From: Channa striata
Taxonomy: Eukaryota; Chordata; Actinopteri; Anabantiformes; Channidae
Direction of reading: 5' to 3'
NCBI GenBank assembly: GCA_033026295.1
Contig: CM065179.1
Span: 24,359,275 to 24,423,274 of the forward strand
Length of the DNA: 64,000 bases
Made by a program: the position numbers and the translations under genes. A model generated the notes under the pieces. The model was not told the DNA's origin and ran no database searches. It worked only from the letters and a program-made list of their open reading frames with translations. This document shows positions 24,571 through 35,400 of this stretch, piece after piece. Numbering within the stretch: position 1 is the first letter of the stretch; each line of letters begins with the position of its first letter.

Positions 24571-25645
24571 ATGTGTTTGTCCAGATGCTCCGTAGCTGCT
24601 AGCTCTTGTTTGAAAAGGCTTGGTATAGAATTCTGCTATATGTCCAAAGATCTATAAAAGAGTTCATGATTTATTTGAATTATATCAAATCTTAGTTACA
24701 ACACCGCCTTTTCTCATAAGGCATTACAGTACAACTCCACCACCTACTACGACCTAAACAGTAGCATTAAGTCCTTTCTGACAGTCTTAACTTAAAAACT
24801 GAGAAATTTTAGCATAAAAGCAAATCTAATAAAAGTTGAAAAAGAAAAGGAATTGAAAGAATTTCAAAACTGCAGTGACGAGTCTCAGATAACCTGAGGA
24901 GTCTGGCTGGACAATGGTTAGTGAGCTAAAGATATACAGGAGAGGAACATCACTGAGTCTGCATGAGATGAATGCATGGACCAGGACATTTCTAGAATAA
25001 ACGGGTACAGATTGGTGGAAGGACCTTATTTTTTTCAGGTGTTTTCCTAATAAAATTCCAGGCCAAAAACTAGGTTACAAGTGGTTGAGGGTTTAACTGA
25101 CCTTTGGAAGTACACTTTTACATCACTGAAGCATGTTCAGAGGACATTTTAAGGTAAACCTCTGAGCTGTCACAAAGTAAAAGCAAATGCACCTTCAAAA
25201 TGCTATTTGTGAAAAGCTACCAGCAGTTTAAAAAAAATCCACTTAACGTTGTTAAAGTAAAAAAACTCATTTGGGATCCTAATGTAGGTTGTTCAAGTAG
25301 GGACAATTCTAGCGACTGTGTTTACAGTCAAAAGTCGCAGAAGAAGACAAACGATAAAGTATCTTTTTCTCCTTTCTAAAAATGTTGATCGAACTAACAA
25401 GCTGCTTTTGGCACATACTTGTTAGTGTTCTGTTGATTTTTAAAGAGTGTCACACGTAATTGCCAAAGAACGGTAAATGGGAATTCAGCGAGATGCAGAG
25501 ACAATCGTACATTTGGTCCACTGTGCGTGTCTAGACAGGGCTGCATCTGAGTGGGTAAAGTCCTTGTATATTAAAGAGGGCTCAAGCAGCTCTAGCCCCT
25601 ATTGTACTGGAAACCTTTGTTCTGGCTCCTTGATCTGGATCTAAG
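24571..25645. other. Non-coding stretch, nothing recognised
   Basis: AT-rich DNA without recognisable gene or repeat. Confidence 0.5.
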
Positions 25646-25648
25646 AGG

Positions 25649-25886
25649 TGTGTGTGTCTGTGTGCGTGCATGTCCTTTTTTCCCAGATACCCTTGTTGTG
25701 AGGGCATTTTGTTGTTGTGAGGACATTTTTTCTGGTCCACACAACTTCAAAAAGCTTTTTGAGGCATAAGACTTGGTTTTGGAGTTGGCTTGGACACTTC
25801 GTGTAAAGGCTTAGGGTTGTGGCTAGGAAAGGCTGTAATGTCTTAAGTGTCCTCACAAGTGTGTGTGTGTGTGTGTGTGTGTACGT
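25649..25886 (+). repeat. TG-flanked dispersed repeat with GTGAGGACA blocks, second copy
   Basis: TG-rich run at 25649-25671, then 'ttgtgagggcattttgttg' and 'ttgtgaggacattttttc', 'ctggtccacacaactt', 'ggcttagggttgtggct', 'gtgtcctcacaagtgtg', ending in (TG)n at 25859-25882. The order of blocks is the same as at 5.44-5.64 kb, with about 60 bp more in the middle. Confidence 0.7.
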
Positions 25887-27229
25887 GTAAGTGTGCATGT
25901 TTGTGAATATCCATCCCCAGCTACGCCCACAATTAAGCCTCTATCTAACCAACTTCCATGTTAATAAACAACTCGGGTTTCTGGAGCCAGAGCCCTGTCA
26001 CACACAGCGCCGTCATCAGTAACAAGAATCCACTCCTGCATGTGTACACAGACACACGCACACACTACTGCCTTGTATCCCTAAACCACATTCCCATACT
26101 GTATCGCAGCCATTCATCTGCGGGGAATCAATAGCTCGGTTAACAGTGCAGGACCAAGTTCAGTGACAGCACTTGTTCTCCCAGCGAGAGAGGAGACACA
26201 GGGACACATTCAGCACGGCACAGCTAATCACCATTAAAGGCTTACAAGGAGAGCGGAGAACAGGACGAAAGAAAATAAGAGGGAGAGAGAGGGTGGGAAA
26301 GGGAGACAAAGAAAGGAAAAGACGGAGAGAGGCTGACAATAGGAGAAAGTTACAATAGGGCATCTGTTCCAGCGTTGGGTAGCAAGAAAGAGCTCCAACT
26401 AAAGCAGGCAGAAATGGTGATGGGCACTTTTAAGCTGCACTGGGTTCAAAAGTTTCTAAGGAAACACACCTGCTGGTTCATGCAAGATTTAATGAAAATG
26501 AAGTCACTTACTTCCTGTTGGGTTACTGGTGAAAAATCTTCACTGCCTGGAAGAAAGAAACAAATATTACAGCCATATAAGTGCCAAACTATCACGTTAA
26601 CATGGAACAGTTTTTGTCAATATACTGTATAATGGTAGGACGTGTAACAGAGTGGTTTTTGATTCGAAAGCTTTATGTTTCCCATGCTTACATTGTCACA
26701 GAGGCTGTCCTCCCTTGAAATTTAATACTATCTACGATTTGTGCCCACAGGTTGTTACAACCAACAGTAACGTGCTATTGGATCACACTTCTATCAGTCT
26801 AAGTACTTATGACAAAAGTTAGGGAGGAGGTTTGTGATGTAACTTTAGAGCCAAAAAGACCATGTAGAGATGAGCTCAGGGTGGTTGGCTCAGTCACAAT
26901 GTCCATTGTGAAGATAATGTTTTAAACCCAGCTTAGTTAGTGTCATCATGATGTGATGGTGTTTACATTATTTCCCTGAAGAGGAATCTTTAATACCCTA
27001 AAGCCATTATGGTGTTAATTCAAGAGACACCTGCTGCCATAGCGATGCTATTTCTCAAGATGCAGCTATGGGTCCTATGACATTGTATAAACAAATTATT
27101 TGTATTGGCATTTGGAATGGGTGACCTCAACAGGTGGCCATTTTTTTCTTCAGAATGTTTTTGGTTTGTTGAAAAAAATATGCTGACACTAAACCCAATT
27201 GAGCACAGCACATTACAATCACTTTTCAA
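25887..27229. other. Non-coding stretch with a purine-rich patch
   Basis: A GA-rich patch lies at about 26265-26355. Both strands are open through it, but the frames are low-complexity. No gene recognised. Confidence 0.5.
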
Positions 27230-27249
27230 AGATCCTTGTACTATTCTAC

Positions 27250-27325
27250 ATAATTTCAGCAATTTAAGCAATTTTCCCTCAGGAATTAATGAAGCATTTC
27301 TGATTCTGATTTTGATTCTGAGTGC
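27250..27325 (+). mobile_element. LINE 3'-end remnant with TTCTGA tail
   Basis: 'caattttccctcaggaatta' then 'atgaagcatttctgattctg' and further TTCTGA-like units reproduce the end structure of a fish LINE group (aatttccc..ggga.taataaag followed by TTCTGA repeats). No coding sequence is attached. Just downstream at 27362-27393 is a 16-bp tandem pair ('tgaaaccaccacaccc' twice, with changes). Confidence 0.5.
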
Positions 27326-27393
27326 TGTACTTCACCTTGACCAAACTGAACACTGAAAAATTGAAACCACCACACCCTGAAACCACCACAATC

Positions 27394-29325
27394 ATGTAAT
27401 ATAATTAGTAAAAAAGTAATGGTTAGATGAAACGCTTTCCAAATTCTCACTTTCACAGTGTGGTGACTGTTCACGCAGAAGTACCATAATTGAAATGAGT
27501 AGTGGTTAAAATTTTGCTACTTGCTGACACAGAGCGCTGTGAAATTCCATTAAAGCAAGGAAAAGAGAGGCTAAACACTAAAAAAACAATTCCACATTCA
27601 GTGCTTCAAAGCCTTGCACGAGATGTGACACACACCTAAGAGAGATTTTCAGTCTATTGCAGTGCAGAGACACAGAAACACCAAAATTCACACCATAATT
27701 CCGTAGTTGACAAGATAGTCATATATACCGTGTAGAGTAACGTTTAGAAAGATAATATTTGAAATACAACAGAGTTTTAAGAAGTTTGTAATACTAGTAA
27801 ACTAAAATCTTCACACTGGTCGGATGGTTCACAGCAAATGACAGTGCTACATCTCAAACTTCGCATACATGGTTAAATAGTTTGTTTCACTGGTCTCCAA
27901 CTTACTGCTCAATTAAATTTCATTTGTTACCAGGGCAGTGGGTGAATCACTTGTCTGACTTTTGCCTTTGGTTTTGTGATGCAGCACATGTACAATTTTA
28001 TTCTCATTCCATTCCACCTTGCACATACACATGCACACACTGCGGTGCAGCATAATGCCGACCATCAAGTTGCAAATGTAGGTGGCACTCATCAGATTAG
28101 GCGGCTGCTTTGAAAACAGAAAGTGTTTGTGTATATCCCTCTCTCGCTCTTTTCTCTATCTTTTCTCACTTCTTCCCCGAACGTGTGAGCTGTACTCTGT
28201 GAAATGGATCTTACCATATCACAATGGGGCTGAAAATTAAAACAGACTACGCTTGATTGGTCACTAAAGATAAAACAATTTGACTGATGCTAAATTAGGA
28301 GTGTTATCAGAGGGCACCGAAAGAAATGGAGCACGCTTGAAACACCGTTGATTTAATTCGAACAGCTCAGCCTCAGTGGGAGACAGCTGTGCTTTGAAAT
28401 TCAATATTCAAAAGCCTGTCCCGGAATAACAGCAGCCATTGTGTTGGATTTGAACAGAAAATATCAGTTGTGTGACGTGAAAAGATCATATTGCTTTTTG
28501 AGCTGCCTGCCATTAATTTGACTTGACTGCAACCATGATCCGCAAGCACAGCATTTAATGTGGAATGACAAAATATTACAACCAGCACTCTCTAATGTCG
28601 GCACTCTTCCCCAGTGCTGCGCACAAGCCTTTGTCTGCCTGCAGCTTTTTGAGAACCTCAGATATGGATTAGATGATAAAAAAAATGCACATATGAGAGA
28701 CTGAGCAATGCTTTGCAAACAATTTGACATAGAATAGATTTTGAGACAGCCTGCAGCAATGCTGAAACATGTTCACATGGTGACAGAACATCCATATCAA
28801 TAGATGTTCAAACTTCACTTTTGCACAGTCTCCTGTGTAAAACGTTTTAAAGCCATAGCTGGCAGATGTTTTCCCCCCAAACAAATAAGCTTTGAGGTTA
28901 ATATGAGTGTGAGAATGATTTTTGCTTTTGACAAAAATACTTTGTTTAAGGGTAAACCTGAGTAGATACTCTGATGTTCACTCAGAAGTTCAACTCAAGC
29001 CTGTTGTCTCACAACTGGGTGCATTTTACGCCCTCCATCTACGCTGTTGACCTTCCAACACTAAGTTGCATCAGACCATTTTCCAGCCACTGTTTACGTT
29101 TCATTAAAAGCAGAATTTTGTTGTCCTATTAAAGATAAAATTTTGACAAATATGGTTAGATATACCATTGTTATACTGTAGAGAAGTGATAGGGAGGTGG
29201 TCCAGGATTAGTTCACATTGAACGAATCGTTCACGAACTACATATCACTGCAAACAAGTTGCAAACATCTCTTGATACATGCAGTGGGAAGCAGTCATGC
29301 ACAGAAAAGACTATATGCCAGGTTT
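27394..29325. other. Non-coding stretch; possible conserved element near 28.37-28.60 kb
   Basis: No gene or repeat recognised. The 28370-28600 part has the even, non-repetitive look of conserved non-coding DNA (for example 'gagctgcctgccattaattt'), which is only an impression. Confidence 0.35.
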
Positions 29326-29497
29326 TAGTCAAGTCAACTTTATTTATAAAGCATTTTAAAAACAGCAAAGACTGACCAAAATGCTTAACAATCAAAATAA
29401 AAGAATAAAACATAATACAAGTACAATCACAATAAAATCACAAAAAATATATTTAAGTAAAAGTAATAAAATACAATAAAATAATAAAGGCAAAATC

Positions 29498-30589
29498 TCA
29501 TGCTGGGTCAAAAGCCAGGGAGAAAAAATTAGTTTTAAGCATTGATTTAAAAACAGCGAGTGAGGATGCCTGTCTAACTTCCAGAGGCAGTGCATTCCTA
29601 AACTTAAGGCCTGCAACGGCAAGTGCCCTGTCTCTCCTGAGCTTCCATTGTGTCTTCGGCACTTACAGAAGGAGCTGGTCGGCTGATCTGAGCGACCAGG
29701 AAGGGGAGTGCACACGTAGCAGCTCAGAGAGGTAGGGTGGGCCTACCTCTCTGAGCTGCTACGTGTGCACTCCCCATTTAAAGATTTAAAAACAAATAAA
29801 AGAATTTGAAAATGAACTCTGAGATGGACAGGCAGCCAGTGCAGCGAGGCTAAAACCGGGGTAATGTGCTGTCTCTTCCGTGTTTCGTTTAACAACCGTG
29901 CAGCAGCATTTTGTACCAGCTGAAGACAGGACAGGGACCAGTGAGACACACCAAAATACAAAGAGTTACAGTAATCCAGCCGAGTTGTAACAAAAGCCTG
30001 AATTACTGTCTGAAAGTGCACTTTTGACAAATATGATTTAACTCTTGCCAACTGTCTTAAGAGAAAGAAGCTGGATTTTACCACTTTACTAACTTGCCTG
30101 ACCTGATGGAATCTTTTTGTTTCACTGGCCCATATATATTTGGGTGTCATTAGCATAACAGCGAAAGGAACAATTATGCTTTCTGAGAATAGAACCAATG
30201 GGAAGCAAATACAGAGAAAAAAGCAGAGGCCCCAACATCGAGCCCTGCGGGACCCCACACAAGAGAGAAGCAGAGGAGGACAGGACATGACCAATTTGCA
30301 TGCACAATGTTCTCTCTGCCAAGTACCACCTAAACCATTCAAGAACAGTGCCACGGATGCTTACTTATTGCTTTAATCGAGAAATCAAAATACCAAGATC
30401 CACTGTGTCAAAAGCAGCAGTTAAATCCAGTAGTAACAAGACCACATGGTCCCCAGCATCTGTAGCTAGAAGGATGTCATTAAAATCTTTAAAGCCCGAC
30501 TGGAAAACCTCAAGAGTGTTGTTTTCCACTAGAAAATCCTTCAGAGACTCTAGAACTGTACTGAAGGCATGGAATACCATTCTCTCCAA
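29498..30589 (-). pseudogene. L2 reverse transcriptase / C-terminal pseudogene
   Basis: Order on the minus strand: 'VFQSGFK' and 'LLLLDLTAAFDTVD' (RT motif A, about 30370-30510), 'CGVPQGSMLGPLLFSLYLLP' (motif B, near 30200-30260), then 'RCYANDTQIY' (motif C, near 30135). The usual YADD is YAND, so a metal-binding Asp is lost. A deletion then joins directly to 'VVKSSFFLLRQLARVKSYLS', 'LDYCNSLYFGVS', 'LQLVQNAAARLLNETRKR', 'ITPVLASLHWLPV' and 'FKSLNG'. After the palindrome come 'LSELLRVHSP', 'LRRDRALAVAG' and 'NFFSLAFDPA', with the stop at 29498-29500. This is the L2 layout. The frames are interrupted and it cannot make an active enzyme. Confidence 0.88.
29703..29775. repeat. Perfect 34-bp fold-back palindrome, 5-nt loop, inside L2
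   Basis: Left arm 29703-29736 (starting 'ggggagtgcacacgtagc') and right arm 29742-29775 (ending 'gctacgtgtgcactcccc') are exact reverse complements, separated by 'gtggg'. On the L2 coding (minus) strand the left arm encodes the expected 'LSELLRVHSP' segment, while the right arm is an extra inverted copy placed between 'LNG' and that segment. So the arm at 29742-29775 is the novel one. Confidence 0.95.
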
Positions 30590-30600
30590 AGATATTAATC

Positions 30601-32399
30601 TCTTTGGAGGTTTGATGATGGTGGTTCATTTGGGTGCATATCAGGTGACATACATAACATACGATTCACATCATTTAGATTTTAATTCCACCAACCTTTG
30701 TGCCTGTTGTATTGGAGACACCATGCATCTATTTAACGTTTTGCTTAATACAGTACACAACCTGTCTATATATGTAGACATTTGGCAGAAGCGTGTTTTA
30801 AGGACTGAAAATATCAATTGCAAATGTATGCACAGGCCCGTGCAATGTTAATTGAAATAACAATTGTCAAGGTTAATTGGCAATAGAAAAAGAAAACCTC
30901 AATGTGTAGCCCTTGCGATAACACCTAACTGGGTGATAGGCATCACATCTAGTTTGAATATAAAAATTTAAGGACAATGTATTGGAAAATAATCTCTGTC
31001 CAAATTAGGGAGGACAGAAGGTACTGGTGAGCTAAGTGGCTTTTGCTTTTTACTTGTAATTTACTTATTTTATCTGCATATGCCATAGTTTTTGAATAGT
31101 TGATAATATAAATGTGTGACAGAAATAAACAACTGAGGGCTACCTCTCCATTTGCCTTTTGTAAAAGTGCACTTTTAACACATCCTCTGTAAAATGTTAT
31201 CAGTAACAACAGTAATGAACAGCATAACTTTTTTAAGGAAAATAATCTACTAAACTACCGGTAAATCCTGCTTTGCTACATGCAGCACACACTAATGTGT
31301 GACATCACAGTGGTTCACATTGTCCTAAATACACTTTTTGCTGGGAAACTGAGGATAGGAACTCTTAGAGTTTTGCAAGTGTATAAATGATTTCAGCTGC
31401 TCAGAAGTCTCCTTCTGATGACGCTTGGTACATTTTCAACTGGGGACAGATGTGGACTTTGGGCAGGCTCTATCCATAGCTGACCTTTCAGGACATTGTA
31501 CAGAGCCTACATGTGAAAGAGGCTTATGATAGTGGTCTGGAGACCCCACTTTGTTTATAAAGACTAAGGCATGGGTTGATTCTCCTTTTAAATTAAATGA
31601 AGGTACCTCATGTTACAAATTAACCAGCTGAGCCAAATGCATCCAAGATGGCCTTATGTTCCTTTTAGTTTTTCAACAGGGCAGTGGCAGCAGAACATCA
31701 ACCCAGGCACAAACATAGAAAAAAGGAAAGAGCACAAAAAAAAAACAGACTGTTGTTATTTCAAGGATAGCTGGGATATAAGCTCTTCTGCTTCTCACTA
31801 TTCTTCTGCTGATTTCAGCTCATAAGCATGAGAACCAAAGCAAAGCTCCAGAAAAAGATACATTCACATCACGATTAGATACTGATTCCTGAACAAATCT
31901 AGACAAAGAGCATACAATGAGTCAACACTAACAAGTGGCAGGATGAATAAAGAGCTGACAGCTTAAATGTGCTTTATTTAATGTGGTACATTTTCTTTTC
32001 TGGTGGCATAAGGCATGACTAAAGTGAGTGTTTTTTGGGATTGTTAAAAATAGAGGACCCTTCGCTGGAATTGAAAACCTCACACAACTAGAAAAAGAGC
32101 TTTGCATGAAATGAGAACTAATTCTGGGTTGTCAGTCTTAAATCCACCCTCCTGTAACCTCCACACATTTGCTGTTCTCAGCACAATCTTGATTTCAGAA
32201 TCCTCCCTTCTTCCAGCTGATTCTGCTTCACCCAATCTTCTATAGGCAGGATATGTCTAATTTTAGCGCACGGTACATGCATTTGCATTTAAAAACATCA
32301 GCGTCATTTCACAAAATTCTAATGAAGTAAGAAACTGTAAAGAAAAAAGATTGACAGTGAAAAGGAGTTGGTAGGTCTGGCGGGTGGAACTTTAAGAGG
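30601..32399. other. Non-coding stretch, nothing recognised
   Basis: A 9-bp inverted pair (30584-30592 with 30601-30609) straddles the approximate 5' limit of the L2 copy. Otherwise nothing is recognised. Open frames have no domain. Confidence 0.5.
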
Positions 32400-32424
32400 A
32401 AATGTAAGATTTTATCTTACATTT
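32400..32424. repeat. 11-bp perfect palindrome, 3-nt loop
   Basis: 'aaatgtaagat' and 'atcttacattt' flank 'ttt'. AT-rich, so it may be chance, but it is exact. Confidence 0.8.
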
Positions 32425-35400
32425 AACTTTTCAGTACAAACCTTCGGACTCTGTGATGGAAGAGCGGTTTGGTAGTAAGAATCACCAAGAAATGTGAAAA
32501 CAGAACACCCGGTGGTGAATTAATCAGCTGTGACATTAGTTCATACCCACTGGGTCAGAAAACGACCTTCCGGAGTCCTGATGATGATCCAAGAAGGTCA
32601 AGGCATTGACGATGTTAATAAATTCACTATGTACCAAAGGAGTCATTGCACTGTAGATAGGCCAAAGGCTGATTCACTGTCTTCATGCATAAAGGACAGA
32701 AAATTTAAGTTATGTAAGCATTTCTGGCTTATCAGTCTTCTTCTGTCACTGCCTGAGTATGAAACGTACACTGTAGCCTCTGTGCCCACCCAGTTTTCAC
32801 ACTTCTTTGCTTTTCTGCAATGCTGTCATCACGCACCTTTAGTGAATATGACACAGTAACATATTATTTAGTCTCACAGTGTTCGAGGGAGTTGAAGACT
32901 GGAACAACTTACTAGAATAAGTTATTATTGTGATCACAAGATGCTATGTACATGACATGTTGTATGTGAAGGTATATACATGATGCTACCTACACAATGT
33001 ATGCATCATGCAGTAAGGCATCACATTTATATTACATTGCAAATGTGCCAACACATACATGACATACTTTTGGAGGTATTTTGAGTCTATTCATTAACTC
33101 AGTCATCTTTGTTTCAAACTACTATATGGATTATATCTTATTAAAAAAAGGATTAGGCCAGTCATCAAACTGTGTAATTGTAAGGGCAAAGGGGTGCAAT
33201 TTGAGCAGATGCCTTCTGGCCTGTGGACACTCGAAAAACAGACACGAATTCGGAGGACGTCTGAGTTCTGAGGGGATGTCAGACATTAAATAATAAGTTG
33301 TGCGCAGCTCACCTGCTCACCAAATCAGTGCTGAGCATGGAAAGGGACTTTGTTTTTCACCAAACAGCACAGGTGTGGACTCAAATCCAAAATAGTAACT
33401 TAAGAAAATCAACCTGTCACATTTATTGCAGCTTAGCAGAATTGAAGGATCAACTGATAATTACCTGATGGTATGGCACCCTTTTCATTTGCAGTACAAT
33501 ATACTTTTACAATTAAATCTGAATTTGTTATTTGCATGAAGTGTGTGCCCCCAATGTGTTTGTGATTAGAATCACAACTAAGCCTTGACTGCAGTGATAA
33601 GCCCCTGACATGATGCATTGGGATGAATAAATCCATTTTTTGTTAGTACAGAAATATATGCTATAGCAAACAGTAATTAACCAAATTCTGTTTTTACCAG
33701 TAGTTTATAGAATTAGAGTTACAGAACTCAAAAAACGTCCAAATGTCATTACAGAACTCCAACAAAAAACAAAATGCCTATTCTTTCAGAAGAAATTGTA
33801 TCCCATCCAATATCATGGAACTATGTTTTCTTTCACTTTACTCAGAGTAAGTTCAGTGTCGCAGCAGGGGACATAATTAAGCAGCTCATTTGTCCATTAA
33901 CAAAAAAATATCTATTCCCTTCCTAGCACAACACCAATAAAGATGATGAGACAATCTCTGCAGTATTTGAAGGACCAGCTGAATTTTTTTATTTACTTAA
34001 ATTTAATTACTTTCATTACCGCAAAACAAAATAAAGAAGCAATTGTGTAATAAAAAACTCACTTTGGGAAATTTCCACTCAGTTAAGATGGCCGTAGCTT
34101 CAACCAGACACTAATGTCTTTCTGCCTTTGGTATGAAGGTTCAAGTAACCCGTTTTTGGTTTGAGACTGTGTTTACATTAAGCCAGGGACATATTAAAAT
34201 GCTCAGGTTGTGTCTGCACCTTCATCTACAGTATGTGGCTCTGACAGAACTGACAGCTAAAGCTGGGGACACACCTGCAGACTAGCAAAGACTGTCAAAG
34301 TCTGGGCTGCTCACACCTCAGCCTTCTAAAATCAGCCTCGGACACTGCGTGCTGGAGTTGCGTTTCACACATGTAATTGCAATCTTCAGTCGAGATGAAG
34401 ATGAAAACTGAGAAAAGGCGTGTGTGTAAGCTGAAGTGCTGTATCGATTTTTTTGTCGGTCATGTGACCTTCATCCTAATGTGAGTCACTGTTGCTTTTA
34501 GCAAAAACTGAGAGGACGGCCAACGCACTGTCACCACTGTCTCAGCGCAAGTACGACACACAGCATACAGCGTGCAGTTTGTTTTTACTTACACTGAGCA
34601 TTTTATCAAGCATACTGAAATCACACATCGGGCTGTATGATCCTAAAAACGAATTAGCTCTAACTATTGATATTTGCCTGTGTTTTTATTAGCTTTAAAG
34701 TCATAACTGCACTCTCGTGTTGCAATCTTCAAAATGATATTACACTGAGTTTAAGCCCTAGATGCACTTTTGTTATTTGATTTTCAGTCTGCAAAATAAA
34801 AACCAAACAGCACGTCTGTGGTTGAAGGAGAGATTCTATATTTTCATAGTCTGTCTTAAAACAACAATCAGATGTCCACATGAACATTAAACATATATTA
34901 CTTTTTTTAATTACTGCAATCATTTCTCCTGTGACTCCTCTGCATGCAACGATCACTCCCTAAAGTCTTTGGAATGGAAGTGATGGGATCAACAGTTCTC
35001 ATTCTGTAAAGAAACTGTATTCAAATGTGTATCTAAAGCTAATTCTTAAATCAAGTGCACATCTTACAAAAAAAATGTATTTTTTGGGGTGTTTATAGAT
35101 ATGCTATAATAGCGCTGTGCACTCCTCCAACCTAAATATCTTGCATTTGTAGTTTAGGGAAAGAAACTTACAATTTTGCATTTGGGCTATGAAACCAACA
35201 CCGCAAATCGATTTGTGTAAATGGGTAAAGTCATTCATCTCTGTCATTATAACAGCAACAAAGCATGTACTATTGAACGAAAAGCACTGTAAAATACTTC
35301 CATAATAATTTGCACTGATGCCAGACAAATGCACTGATCCACTGGTGCCAAACCCCTGCAGATGGGAGTTGTATCATTACTGTAAATGAAGGCTAAAGAG

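Larger units (their letters stand above)
29326..30600 (-). mobile_element. L2-clade LINE, 5'-truncated, minus strand
   Basis: Read on the minus strand, the element runs from within the reverse transcriptase to the C-terminus and ends in the fish L2 3' untranslated region: 'aagcattttggtcag', then 'ttataaataaagttgacttg' at the 29.33 kb end. The 5' part with the endonuclease is missing, as in most LINE insertions. The copy is disrupted by frameshifts, a deletion of roughly 80-90 codons after the catalytic motif, and a fold-back palindrome near its C-terminal coding part. No target-site duplication is obvious. Confidence 0.9.

Noticed and set aside
29743..30354. 203-codon minus-strand frame that looks like one long gene
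   Set aside because: It is L2 LINE coding sequence entered through a frameshift. It lacks the RT active site in frame and ends in the palindrome.
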